Shown piece by piece: positions 33,160-44,165 of a stretch of DNA of 64,000 nucleotides (position 1 is its first letter; every line of letters starts with the position of its first letter). The position numbers were made by a program, and so were the translations under genes. The stretch spans positions 6,244,001-6,308,000 of the forward strand of contig OZ035961.1 of the NCBI GenBank assembly GCA_964034945.1. The letters are read 5' to 3'. This DNA comes from Chrysopilus asiliformis. Lineage: Eukaryota > Arthropoda > Insecta > Diptera > Rhagionidae. A model generated the notes under the pieces. That model was not told the DNA's origin. It saw only the letters and a list, made by a program, of their open reading frames with translations, and ran no database searches.

Positions 33160-33325
33160 CAAAGACACTATCTTTTAACGCCCAATTTTTTCATTTGTTC
33201 CGAAATGTGTTTTAACATTTTTTTAAATTTGTTCCGAAATGTCGTGAATTTGCCGCCCCATAAAGAGTGCCGCCCGGGGCGGACCGCCCCCCCCGCCCCC
33301 CCCTCGCTACGCCACTGCCTCGATG

Positions 33326-34396
33326 TACGACCCAAAAAAACATTGTAAATCGAAGAATCTCTGTTTATCATAATTGTGGTGGGTTTTTTTGATTTTTCTA
33401 CTAGCAAAAATTAAACAAAACTCTATTTTCAGTTGGATGTCATTAAAATACGATTGAAACTGGTATAAATACAATGCGATAAAAGTTGTAGAAATTCTGA
33501 ATTAGAAATGAAATAATACTAAAAGTTATTTGCCATTCGGTTAAATTACTTTGTAAAGTTGGAAAATTTGGCATTCGTGAAACGAAGAGTTCTTTTCTAG
33601 TATTTTGTATGGCATTCTAGCCGATGAACTTTGTCCAGGTTTTAATTTTTGTTAAAGCAACAACTTTTGCGGTTCACATAGAAACGAAATTAATTTCGTT
33701 TTCCACAGCAAATCGAAAACTTTTCTTTTCATTTTATTTATTAAATTTCTTTAGCTTAAGATAAAGTTTTAAACCTTGAAGATTATGAATGTCGAGACGT
33801 TATAATGATGGGCTAAGGTTAATCTGATATTTTTCATACTTAAGGGGGTTTTAATGGAACTTGACGGAGTCTGATTTTACAAGTCAAATATTCGAAAACA
33901 GTTGCATTTTGTCTGTCCAAATGAACCCAATAAGAAAATTTGTACACCACACAAAACTTTTCAATATGTCTTATGAATTCTTACACAAATTTTATAGCTC
34001 AGGGTTAAAAACTTGTTGAATATTGCATTTGGCAATTACGCAGAAAAACTTGTAACGAGAAAATCTTTGACAAAAGAGTCGTTTTTTATTTCATTTCACT
34101 TGCAAATTAAATTAAATTTCGTATGGTAATCTTTTTGGAATTTTACTACTCGCACTTTCTGCTTGTTAAAAGTCAAGTTTTTAAGTGGAGTGTTAATTTT
34201 TCCAGTAAACACATTTAAAAACGACTTTTTGCGTTGAAGTTTCAGTTTCGTTTGAAAAATTCATGAAGTCGTTAACTTTTCTAGTAAAATTCACTTTTCT
34301 GACTAGTTTTTAATAGAAATACAAATTATCTGTTCTTTTCATAACTTCTTTGCGGGTAATTAAAGGAATATAATTAAAAAAAACTTTAAATAAAAA
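33326..34396. other. No gene recognised; intergenic
   Basis: AT-rich with no recognised domain or inverted ends. Confidence 0.45.
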
Positions 34397-34954
34397 CATA
34401 ACAAAAGCTATAATTGCCAATCTGGCAATTATTGAAAACCCGTATGGTGATTTAATTGAACGGCGTATCAAAATTCCACTTTGAAGTCAAACTTTCCAAT
34501 AAGATTTTTTAAAATTTATTCCAATCGGATTTTGATGTATGGGAGTTTTATGTAGGATCATATCCTAAATAACTTTTGTTCTTGCACTTTTTTGATAACA
34601 TGTACCGTTTTTGAGATATTCGCAAAAAACGTTTTCGTTCGTATGGGGGGTACCCCCCCTAATGGTCCAATTTCGCCCATTAACGAACTTAGCCTCGCAT
34701 TTTACGAAAAACGGATCCACGCAAAATTTCAAGTGTCTAGCTCAATCCGTGCGCCCGCAATCCGCGCCACAGACGGACAGACGGACAGACGGACGGACGG
34801 ACAGACGGACGGACGGACGGACATGCTAAATTCAACTTTTTTTATCATTCTAAACACACTGGTGTAATTCATTTTTTTGTGCGATGACGGGATCTTGGCG
34901 TTACAAACGGTAAGGCAAAGTCAATATACCCTTTGGTTTCACCATACGGGTATA
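34397..34954 (-). mobile_element. Family A element, copy A4 (complete)
   Basis: In the minus orientation, it runs from the hairpin end CATAACAAAAGCTATAATTG (hairpin ATTGCCAATCTGGCAAT) through CCCGTATGGTGA, the TTTGATGTATGGGAGTTTTA module, the array at 34774-34822 and AACACACTGGTGTAATTCAT to TTTCACCATACGGGTATAA. With A5 it is a good reference for the family. Confidence 0.88.
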
Positions 34955-35644
34955 ATCAATACCGATATTAAGTATTTGCATATATTATATATGTGTATGA
35001 ATAAAAAAATACACACATGTTAAACAAAATAAAAATTTCAACAACAAAAATGCTGAAATATGATATCGTATTTTATGTTGTATACTTTAATGATAAATGG
35101 ATTTTATTTTGTTAAATCTGAGCCATGATTTTAACTTCCTACAACACCTTGCAACGTGAAAAAAGTTTTTATTTATTTTTTGCCAGACGTATTTATTTAT
35201 AGCTTCATCTCATGTAAATTATTTTAAATATACGTAAATATAAAAGGATACATGTAATTACATTGTTATAAATAAATACCAAGAAATAGTTTAATATTGG
35301 GGGTTTTTTTGCTCATCTAAATTTAAGAAATTTAAACTTTTGTTATTTCTCATCAGTTAGACTATCAGTTAGACTATCAGAAAATCAAAATATTTCTTTT
35401 ATCCGCAATTATTGATTGAATACCTCGGTATTTCGGCCGCTAGTGCTAGGCTTCTGCAAGAGAATTATTTCTTGGTCGATACACTAATTCTTTTTTCCCG
35501 ATTTTTACATGTAAGTAAATTATTTGATAATAAATAAAGAAATTCACAACTCACATTTTAAAAGACCAAGAAATTATCAACAATAATTCAATATGGAAAT
35601 CGATCAAGGAAACCACATTAATATATTTAAGAAATATACACAAA
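34955..35644. other. No gene recognised; intergenic
   Basis: AT-rich. ATCAGTTAGACT is repeated twice in tandem near 35352. Confidence 0.45.
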
Positions 35645-35975
35645 GGAGCTGTCCATAAAATACCTTATACTTTTAAGCCGACGTCACACTTTCGGCGAAT
35701 GTAGGCAAATCATACTTTAGTGAGGGATTCGGGAAAAGCGACTCTGCCAATTAAATCCACATTCTCGCCAACATTCACCGAAATCAGATTGCAATATACT
35801 CATTCTATCCAACATTCGCCAAGAGCCTTAGTTGTCACACAATTACTGAAAAATCGCTAAAATTGGTGATGGTGCTTTCGTTTATTCTTCCACCACATAA
35901 AAATTCAAATATTATCGCGTGAGATTATGTTGGAAATATCGAAAATTAGCCTAACATATTTTATGGACTACTCCC
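35645..35975. mobile_element. TIR element with GTCCATAAAATA ends
   Basis: GGAGCTGTCCATAAAATAC at the left and TATTTTATGGACTACTCCC at the right are imperfect inverted ends. A second fold-back (35680-35845) occupies its middle. A related end, GACTGTCCATAAAATACGTC, occurs at 11647. Confidence 0.6.
35680..35845. mobile_element. Fold-back with CGGCGAATGT arms
   Basis: GTCACACTTTCGGCGAATGT and the inverse of AACATTCGCCAAGAGCC...GTTGTCACAC pair imperfectly. The GGCGAAT core is shared with the element at 63237. Borders are approximate. Confidence 0.5.
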
Positions 35976-36192
35976 AAGATACCTATTTACAGTATGCTCA
36001 GATAATAAATACGGAATACACAGATAATGCTGTATTTTGTCATTTAAAAAACACTTCTAATTTGTTTTACAAAAATATCAGTCGGTTCTGTCAGTAAGTA
36101 CACAACATATCTGAAAAAAGTATTTGCTAGAGCTATGAGTATTGGGTCCTGGAATGGGACGATCCTATAACCTTTTAATATAATCCCCTTAA

Positions 36193-37061
36193 CCCTTTCG
36201 ACCCGGTCGGTACATACCTTATGCGTCATAAAAATCTGGAATCTAGTACTGCAAGTATTTTCAAGGAGATAACGGTTGCTTATTAATTTGTATTACGTTT
36301 GAAAGGGTTTGTAAATACAACTTCGTACATAATTGAGCCAAAAAATTAAATGTTTATAAATATAGCAACATGGGGGAGGCTCAAAGAGTGAAAATCATGA
36401 AGTTGGTCCACGCGCGGAAGTCCAATAAGGCGATTTCCAATGAATTGAACGTAACGTTGTCAACTGTTTATGCTGTAAGAGCGACTTGTTTGGCCAGAGG
36501 AATAGTTAGGCCGCAATCTGGAAGCGGTGGACCCATTTTAGTAAGGACTCCAGTGTTGATTAGGGCAATCAAAGGAAGGATCAGAAGGAATCCGATAAGG
36601 ATATCTTGCAAACTTGGATAATTTAAAAAAACCAATATTTTAAAAAACTGCTGGTCTAAGGACATGTGGTCACCGAGCTCTCCAGATCTTAATCCCCTGG
36701 ATTTTTTAATATGGGCATATGTTCAGGCTAAGACTGGAGCTAAGGCTCACAGTAATGTGCAAGCCCTGAAGTCCACCATTACCATCGCATGGAACGACAA
36801 GTCGGAGTCTTATTTAATATTGACCTGCAAGAAGTACAGGCCCCGTTTGGAGGAGTTCGTAAATGCTGGAGGTGGACATTTTGAATAATTTTTTTACTAG
36901 TATGTAAGATTTAGTTTAGAGCAAAACACGTTTTTTTTTTCGTTCAACTTCTGTGTTTTATTAAACGGTTTACAATTTAATATGAATTTTCCAGATTTTT
37001 ATGACACATACGGTATATGTACCGTTAATGTTTATATACTTCGAAGGCCGGGTTGAAAGGA
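36193..37061 (+). mobile_element. Internally deleted Tc1/mariner-like element
   Basis: The ends CCCTTTCGACCCGGTCGG...TATGCGTCATAAAAATCTGG and the inverse of CCAGATTTTTATGACACATA...CCGGGTTGAAAGG pair with one gap, flanked by TTAA (36189-36192 and 37062-37065). Inside are two separated pieces of a transposase gene. The 869-bp length is well under that of an intact element. Confidence 0.85.
36370..36888 (+). pseudogene. Tc1/mariner-like transposase remnant (middle deleted)
   Basis: From ATG 36370, a stretch of 83 codons carries a paired-type helix-turn-helix (MGEAQRVKIMKLVHARKSNK, then AISNELNVTLSTVYAVRA) and an RTPVLIRAIKGRIRRNPIR linker typical of IS630/Tc1/mariner transposases. It ends in a stop at about 36621. 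A second piece from about 36664 contains WSPSSPDLNPLDFLIW, which corresponds to the catalytic-core WPPxSPDLNPxDFxxW motif, and runs to TAA 36888. The first and second catalytic acidic positions are missing, so it is inactive. Confidence 0.85.
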
Positions 37062-37271
37062 TTAACCGAAATCAAAATGGCAGATCTTTAAACATTTCAA
37101 TCTCATTTGTTGCGATTTGCTTCGAAGCCACGCAGTTTTCAATAGTCTTTTGCTTATGAAATAAGCCAAAGATAATAGAATTTACTTTGCTGTTATCTTT
37201 TAGGGGAAATCAATTTTTCACCATTCTCGAAATATACAAAAAGTTTCACTCGTTTGGGATTCTCTAACGGC

Positions 37272-37391
37272 CAATTTATTCACTAGGAGTTAAATCGCCT
37301 TAACTCCCTTAACTCACCTTTAACATGGAAAATAAGGTTAGCTAACTCCCTTAACTCACTAACTCGGCTTAACTCCTAGTGAATAAATTAG
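37272..37391. mobile_element. 120-bp palindromic MITE
   Basis: AATTTATTCACTAGGAGTTAA and the inverse AACTCCTAGTGAATAAATT form perfect arms; internal CTTAACTCCCTTAACTC words repeat. The spacer is short, so a strong hairpin is possible. Confidence 0.8.
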
Positions 37392-37953
37392 GGGTAAAAG
37401 AAAACTAACAGTCTTTTAGTTACTGTATAGACAGAATTAACAAAACAGGAATTTCTATAACTTTTCCCTTTATCATTAGTCGGTATCTTTATTCATCCTT
37501 AAGATATTCTCCCTGGCACAGGAAAAATTTAATATTGCAAAACTGTTTCATATAAATGACGTTAGGAATAGGTTAGTAAATCGACAGAATTTGTGCATAA
37601 AACTAAGATTTTGTATAAGAAAGCCATGTGACGTTAATCTCATCAATGAAACATGTAGGTTTGCTTTCTAGGTATCGACTGTACAACTGAACAAGGAATA
37701 AAATACAAACAAATGGGATTGTAAAAACTTACTGCAACAAATTAAATAAAAAAACATCAAAATTAAATTTGAATTGTAAATGAACTGATGCATAGTAGAA
37801 CAATGCTTCGTTTATTACTGATTGAAAATGAGAAATATTCTCAAATTTGTTCTCACTTTAAATATACAAGATAATTTTTTTTTCATTTTTAAAGAATTAT
37901 TTTTACTTAATGGAGTTTAAGTTGAAATGATTAAGAAGACTTTACATGTAAAA
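37392..37953. other. Downstream flank of pinin
   Basis: Non-coding. A minus-strand AATAAA lies at 37816-37811, about 140 bases after the pinin stop, and is the best visible polyadenylation signal. Confidence 0.4.
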
Positions 37954-39211
37954 TTATTCACTTTTTACTCGAGTCTCGCGACTTTCTGATTTCCTACTTT
38001 TTGACTTGTCGTGATCATTTGATGAATTCTCCTCCCTTGTCGATACTGCAATATGAATTCAAAAAAGTTACTATAGAAACATGTTTCTGTGAATTGAAAT
38101 TTACCATCAATTTTGCTATCCTTAATTTCAGACTTAATAACCGGCTCATCGACATCGACATTCTCGACATCTGAATTGCCGTAAATGCTATCTCGGTCGT
38201 CTTCCTCGTCCATGTCATTCCTTCGATCGTGCTTCGAAATAGACTCCTGGATTAGTTTATCCGCTATGCGTTGTTCGCGATTCCTAAACTTCTGCTCAAT
38301 GATAGCGACCTCGTCATTCACATCGGATCGCTTCTTATCCATTTCCTTTTGTAGATCAGCACGACAATCGGCCAATCGCTTTTCGGACTTCTCGTTTAGA
38401 ATCTTTGGCCGGAAGTAGATGTGTGGCTTTGTTCTAGTTTTGATGAAGTTTTGCAGACCATTTTTCGAATTCTCGCAGATTTCGAATTCACGTAATCGAT
38501 TCATTTTCAACTCCAACATTTTGATTTCCATCTGCTGGCGTTTTCGATCGACGAACAGTGTTTGTCGTTCCTTCTTCATATTCTCGCGTTCTTGTATTTC
38601 CTGTTCCTCCAGCTTCTTCTCGATTTGTGCTTTCATGTCCTCCTTCTGCTTAAGACGGGATTCTTCCTGACAGAATTTCTGCAGTGTGCCTAGCAAACAG
38701 CCAAACATGCGACGGTTGCGAGCCTTCGACTGTTCGTCTGTCCCTTGGGCGGCAACGATTTCCTGTCGAGTTGGAAGCTCACGAATAACTCGCGAATGGA
38801 TTTTTGGCTTGAGATCCTCATCACGAGGCGGCGGCCCCGATAACCTACTGAAGACTGATTTCGTTTCCTGTGTCCGCCTTTTTGTTGGGGGCGTCGGGCT
38901 TGACTCTCTGTTGTTGTTCCGCTGGCGATCTCGGTCGCCACCACCACTGTTGAAATCATTGCGGCGACTATCGCTGAAGCTCCGCTTTCGGTCTCCCCTG
39001 CGGAGGAAATAGAAAGAATTCCACCACGCAATTTAAGCGAATTTCCGTTTGGAATAACTGAACGTAAATATGAAACTAACCTCAAATGTGTGTCCTGCGG
39101 ATCACGTCCGATTATCCTGCGAATGTTGTCATTTAAGCCTCTTAAATTGCTTCTAGCTTTTTCAAGTTCTTGCTGCAGAGAATCGTAGGATTTTATCATA
39201 TCCGTCCCCAT
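37954..39211 (-). CDS. Pnn: Pinin (splicing/exon-junction-associated nuclear protein)
   Basis: The gene has three exons on the minus strand: 39211-39081, 38997-38105 and 38045-37954, with GT-AG introns of 83 and 59 bp; together they encode 371 residues. Exon 1 (MGTDMIKSYDSLQQELEKAR...) is the pinin/SDK N-terminal coiled coil, with NDNIRRIIGRDP. Exon 2 has a basic Ser/Arg/Asp-rich linker, then the diagnostic RRMFGCLLGTLQKFCQEESR opening of the pinin/SDK/memA domain, followed by a long Glu/Lys/Arg coiled coil and an acidic DMDEEDDRD stretch. Exon 3 is a Ser/Arg/Lys-rich tail ending ETRVKSE. Pinin acts in the nucleus in pre-mRNA splicing and associates with the exon-junction/ASAP-PSAP machinery. 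The start is the first ATG in the conserved frame. Reading through intron 2 gives a false alternative end. No damage is seen. Confidence 0.93.
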
Positions 39212-40739
39212 TGCAAACTGGCTAGATATTTCTGTAGTTTTTTTTAATTATTTCGATTAATTAATCAACCAACTAGCTCGAATACCAAACTTAGCGAAAA
39301 GCGAATTCAAATGTCAAATGAGCGACGAAAAATTGAGTGGAGCAATAAATCGAGCTTATGGGGACTAGAGTACCTGAAGTTACACTTGATTCGGCAAGTA
39401 TTTTACAATTTTCCTGATTTTTTTCATATTGAATTTCCGAATTTAGCATATAATCAATATCAAACAGTTCGAAAGTTTCTAGTCTTCTACATTTTTTAAA
39501 AGTTTCATCAATTTTTATATGTCAACATTTCAAAAATTCAAAAGAGGGTGAGTTCAAGGAGTTGCTTTCCGAACTGTCAAATTTAACAACAAAAAAACTT
39601 TAAATGTTTGGTACTCTGCGCTGACATTTTTTTGATACAGAATCCTCTTTTTTATGCTTTGTTTTTTGGATTCGGTTCTCGGTTCTTGAATTTGGAACCG
39701 GATCATCGGGTTTGACAGAATCGTTTCTCCTCCGTAAAATAGTATATTTAACAGTAAAATAATCGGACATCGAAAAATAAAAATTCAATTTTTTTACCTG
39801 TTATAAAATTTATTTGATTTTAACACTTTCAGAAAACGTCCACAAGTCTCAAATTTTTCAATTTTAAACTAAATTACTGGAAATCCCAATGGCGCCCTCA
39901 TTGCCCTAACAAAAAACAATTCTTGTTTCACCGTTGCGCGAAAAAACAATACTTTTCCATTGCTCACAAGGTTTTAAATTCCATGCGACACCGGTTAGCA
40001 AAGACCCGAACGTTAAACCAGTCAAATGCAATTCTAAGGATTCGTCATACCAATGCCAGCGAGAAATGAATTCTTTTTCTTTATTTATGGTTTGACTATA
40101 ATTAAGAATTACGTTTGTTACAAAAAAACCATTAAAAAAATTACCTACGCCTAGATTCTGCAACTAACAAATTTCAATTCTGCATAAACTTCTCATTTCA
40201 ATTACATACGAAATCCACTTCTGTAGAAAAAGAAGATATAACTAAAATGTAGACTAAAATTCACAGTATAAGAAAATATAACTAAAATTCATGGTGTAAG
40301 ATATAAACAATTCGAACAGAGCCAGCAGATCATTTTCGATCGACCCTAAAATCGATATAATTTTAGGAAATGTCGTGATTTTTTGATCGTGTGAATAGAA
40401 AATACGTCGACGAAGTAATTCGATCTTTCTACGTGAGCTTCAGTCGTGTGAATAGACCAGCCAAAATACTGGCAATAGTATTACTGTTGAAAATTAAAAA
40501 ATGCTTTAAATATAAAAGTATGATTATTAGAAAATGTGCATGTAAATGGTCGAATAGCATCGAAGTAATGCGTCGATAAAGTCAAAGTGGTGTGTGAATG
40601 GTGTGCAATTTAAAAAAATTGTGTGAGAAATCTTCAAAAACTGAATGTGATCGTTTACATACCGCCTAATCGGTTTTGTTGTCAATCGAACGGGTTTGGC
40701 CAAGGGGATTTTTGGTTTTTCTGTGGACATTTTTAGCTT

Positions 40740-40860
40740 ACTGAACGCACTTTTCGTTCTGTAAGAAAGGGTGCGCTCAGTGAGCTAAGAAGGCGAATCA
40801 TCCGTGTGTCACTTCGGACTTTTGTGTTTTGGGCCATTAACGATTAATTAACAACTTATG
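40740..40860 (+). other. Possible first (untranslated) exon end with GTAAGT donor
   Basis: The sequence ACAACTTATG is followed exactly by GTAAGTATAAT at 40861, a consensus 5' splice site. Upstream bases are less AT-rich than usual here. This could be the first exon of a plus-strand gene divergent from pinin whose coding part lies elsewhere. The exon start is arbitrary; there is no transcript evidence. Confidence 0.25.
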
Positions 40861-41452
40861 GTAAGTATAATAAAGTGCAGTAATGTCTTTTTAACGTGTT
40901 CGTGTTAAATGTATTACGCGATAGCCACGAAAAATTGGAAGAAATCCGATTTTCCCCGTCGAAGGTTTCCATTTTTTCACATATAAGCCAATCGAATTGG
41001 TGGCGGCCATCTTATCCATCGTCTTTCTACCGAAACTTTGTTATTTTTCTTTGCATTTCCGATGCACAGTGCGCGGTTATTAAGTAGAAATTTTCAATTC
41101 GTCATCGATTACCTAATTGTGAAAATTGTTACTGATACACGGGCGAAATCGGTTGAACGGGTAAATTCAATTTTAACAAGTTCTGGGAGTCACTTTGATG
41201 AAAGGGGGTTCCTATTACAGTTATGAATTGTAATTCTCATGTCTGACCATTTTATTTTGAAATTTCCCTCTACTGCAACTTGCGACTCGATTGTTTCATT
41301 GGCTGCCCTTTCTGTCTCACTTGTATTTTTATTCAGTGCGAATAAAATTGGCCAAACACACCCAAATCCCGAGCAACACCAGCAGCAGCTGAAGAAAACA
41401 ACAAAAAAAAAACCAGGAAGGAAAACAGTAAATTAATTAGATTTCATTTCAG

Positions 41453-41732
41453 GTAGAGATACTGCTAGCGAATTTTTTGATCCAAATATTCGCTACTCTC
41501 CAACATTCATTAATCGTGTGGATAAAGTGAACAACTCCGATCAAGGATTAACAGAAAGTATTCAAATATCGTTCTTGTAGCGACTTGTGCTCATATGGTC
41601 GATTATTATCCAGGGAAATTGATAAAAACGGGGCGACGTCCTCGTTCAGACGACGACTTCCAGTAGGAAATCCAACTTCAAGAAATCCTCAAAGGAATAT
41701 CGCTTTTCCAACCTTCGTAATCGACTGGAATG
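41453..41732 (+). other. Candidate internal exon, probably untranslated
   Basis: A pyrimidine-rich acceptor (GATTTCATTTCAG) ends at 41452 and a consensus donor (ATG then GTAAGTCTTA) follows 41732, bounding a 280-bp segment that is GC-richer than its surroundings. All three frames have protein-like pieces but none is open throughout, which fits a 5' untranslated exon. I do not recognise a product. Confidence 0.3.
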
Positions 41733-42650
41733 GTAAGTCTTATCCCGTTTTTTTTTTTATTTTATGTAATTAGAAGAGCCCCTCAATTATTGCGGATTCG
41801 AGTGCAAGTAGAAAATAGAACAAAATAGTGGGAAAATAAATATCGGAACGGTATCAGAAGTGCGTGTGTGTCGTTGCGCTTGCTGCTGGTGCGGTTTTTT
41901 CGTTGATTTTTTGCGAGACGAGCTTCTAAAAGCAAGTTGAACTGTCGAGGGGGAGTTGATGAATGAAGATTTATGCTTTCTGTTTTTATTATGATTTTTC
42001 AAGATTTGTTTTGTACGGTTTTCCTCTACGCCACCTCTCTTAGGTTTGTGTGCATTCCCTGATTCTCTTATTTGAATCCCATACAATATCAAGCCTTCTC
42101 TTTTCCATCACTATCAGAATATATTTTCTTTCTCGTTTTTTGTGTGGTGAACGTTCGATGTCTCTTATCTCACGTAGGCCTCAACAAGACGTCAAGGGAT
42201 TATCATGTTTTGATCCAAATACGTTTTTTTTCCTCTGCTTTGCACTTTACACATGGACTGTATTGCCAGTGAGTCTGTTTTTACAGTTATTTGTTTTGTA
42301 TTTTACCAGTTTCAAAACAAGATATTTTTCACAAAATGGTGAAAAGCGGATTGAAGTCGAAATTTAAATACTTTGAATTATTTTAAACATTATTCGTTAG
42401 ATCCCATTTTCAAGCAGTTTAAATATGGCAAAACTTCGATTTATGAGCTCAATCCACGCCTAATAGTTGTTCATAAACCGAAGCATAGTTAACAAGACCC
42501 CCTGGCAGGTCTTGATGGTCGCTATGAACTTTTATTTAATTGAATTATAAAATTAAAGTATTAAGGAAACATCTGCATCTTAAAGTAAAATTTTATATGA
42601 CGATTTTTTTACTCCCCTAGTCGTTATATGGAGGTTCTACTGTATTATAA

Positions 42651-42811
42651 CCGTATCACACTAACGATTACTTTTGCGATTGAGTCTACGATTGAACTTT
42701 TCGACCAATTAGACTCAAGTTTAAACTGGCAATCGTAGCCAGCTGTGTTCTCATTGGTCGAAAGGGCCAATCGTAGCCTCAATCGCAAAAGTAATCGTTA
42801 TTGTGATACGG
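42651..42811. mobile_element. Fold-back MITE with 44-bp arms
   Basis: CCGTATCACACTAACGATTA...TTGAGTCTACGATTG and its inverse at the right differ at only a few positions over about 44 bp. The 161-bp element is non-coding and has no convincing TSD. Confidence 0.85.
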
Positions 42812-42817
42812 CAATTA

Positions 42818-43096
42818 CACAGGCCGAAAAAGGCCAAGCTTTTTATTTCTGCATTCCATATTAAACACTGTTTAGGTAATTTGGTGTCACTGGTTCTAAA
42901 ATTGGCAGTAGTTTGGCTGGATCAGCTGGAGTTTTTGAAATATGCAGGCTTACTCAGAAATCATGTTAATTATTTATTAGGAATTTGTCATTCTCCCTTT
43001 GTATTTCAAAAACTAGAGCTGGCTCAGCCAAACCATTGCCAAATTTGGAACCAGCAACACCAAATTATCCAAGAAAGAAAACATCGAGTGCCTTGA
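42818..43096. mobile_element. Diverged long-arm palindrome, family H copy 2
   Basis: GGTAATTTGGTGTCACTGGT...GGCAGTAGTTTGGCTG at the left pairs with the inverse of CAGCCAAACCATTGCCAAAT...CACCAAATTATCC at the right. It is a diverged relative of the near-perfect palindrome at 63714. Its 97-codon open frame is a repeat by-product. Confidence 0.75.
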
Positions 43097-43548
43097 ACAA
43101 AATAACAATTTTGTTTTACTTTGAACGTTGAAAATTTTCACCTGTAGCACATTTCTCTCAATGAATTTTTTTCTTGCGTCGGATTTAAAAAAAAACGGAT
43201 TTTCGTTGGTTAATGTATAAGATAAATTGAAGAGAACATATTTCCCACAATTTTGTCTTTTACTGTTATCCGCTATCTTTTACCGTTATTGAGATAAAAA
43301 GTAATAAAATAGATTTTTGCGAATTGCTTGCAAACAAACGAGTTTTCGAAATAAAATTCTCTAGATCTTTTTTTCATTTTACCGTAAATCGATATAGTTT
43401 ATTGTGATAGAGAAATTTCAGATTTGGTGAGATAAAAATTGATATTTTTGTATAAATTAATATCATAGATGAGGTAACTAAAGATAAGCAACTACAAAAC
43501 AGAACGGTAGATACGTGCCTCAGAAATTCATGTAAAAAACATAAGAAA

Positions 43549-44165
43549 ACCTACAATTGCCAGGGGCCAATTGTCAAATGATGACAGACAAAATGTTTAT
43601 TTTAAAAAAAATCCATTTGTATAGGAGAGGGGGAAAGGAGTGGTCTGCTTAAACTTTGTTGTATGGAATGGTTATGGAAAATCATAATCTAAACACATTT
43701 TACCTTTATAAGTTTCTCAACACGACTCACCGTTTTCGAGAAAATAGAAAAAAGTATTCAACTTGTATGGGAGAGCGGGAAGGAGTAGTCCGATTGAATT
43801 TTGATGCATGGAATGGTTATGTAAAATCCTATTTTAAACACATTTCGTCTTTATAAAGTTATCGATACGATGCACAGTTTTTGAGAAAACAGGATAAAGT
43901 CTTTCACTTGTATGGAAGAGGGGTAAAGCAGTGGTCCGATTGGATTTGATGTATGGATAAGTTATGTAAAATCCTATTCCAAACACAATTTACCTTTATA
44001 AATTTTTCAATATGACTCACCGTTTTCGAGAAAACTGCAAAAAACTGTTTCGTTTGTATTGGGTAGGGGAGAGGGGGGGGGGGTGGATGAATGGTTCAAT
44101 TTTGCCCGTTCAAGAACTCAGCCTAGCAATTTACGAGAAACGTAAGTATGCAAAATTTCAAGTGA
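43549..44165 (+). mobile_element. Family C element with ~147-bp tandem modules
   Basis: After an end like that at 19674 (CTACAATTGCCAGGGGCCAA), a module containing TTGTATGGGAGAGGGG, TGATGCATGGAATGGTTATG, AAACACATTTTACCTTTATA and GACTCACCGTTTTCGAGAAA is repeated about three times, ending near a G run (44066-44080) and GAGAAACGTAAGTATG. The right border is uncertain. Confidence 0.7.

Larger units (their letters stand above)
30980..33317 (-). mobile_element. Degenerate hAT element hosting nested insertions
   Basis: The ends are CAGTGGCGTAGCGAGGG and its inverse CCCTCGCTACGCCACTG, flanked by a perfect 8-bp duplication CCTCGATG (30972-30979 and 33318-33325). Sub-terminal GGCGCCCGGGGCGG and GCCGCCCGGGGCGGACC words also pair. 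The interior keeps a C-terminal hAT transposase remnant (minus strand) and has received a family A element, which itself carries two further insertions. Confidence 0.92.
39212..42650. other. Repeat-poor upstream region of pinin
   Basis: Unlike most of the window, I see no MITE or array between 37.4 kb and about 42.6 kb. This stretch includes the pinin promoter side and possible plus-strand untranslated exons (listed separately). The end of a pogo-like repeat (TGGAGGTTCTACTGTA) appears at about 42628-42643. No long coding frame is present. Confidence 0.45.

Noticed and set aside
38015..39211. Alternative frames over pinin, including a 173-codon frame starting at the pinin ATG
   Set aside because: That frame reads through intron 1 (GTTAGT...CCGCAG). 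Splicing restores the conserved pinin frame; plus-strand frames are antisense shadows.
41239..41436. 65-codon open frame with a hydrophobic stretch and a Lys-rich tail
   Set aside because: It ends just before a splice-acceptor-like site and is not continued in frame by the next candidate exon; more likely intronic or untranslated.
42803..43096. 97-codon open frame
   Set aside because: It coincides with the palindromic family H copy; both arms are translated, which explains the open frame.
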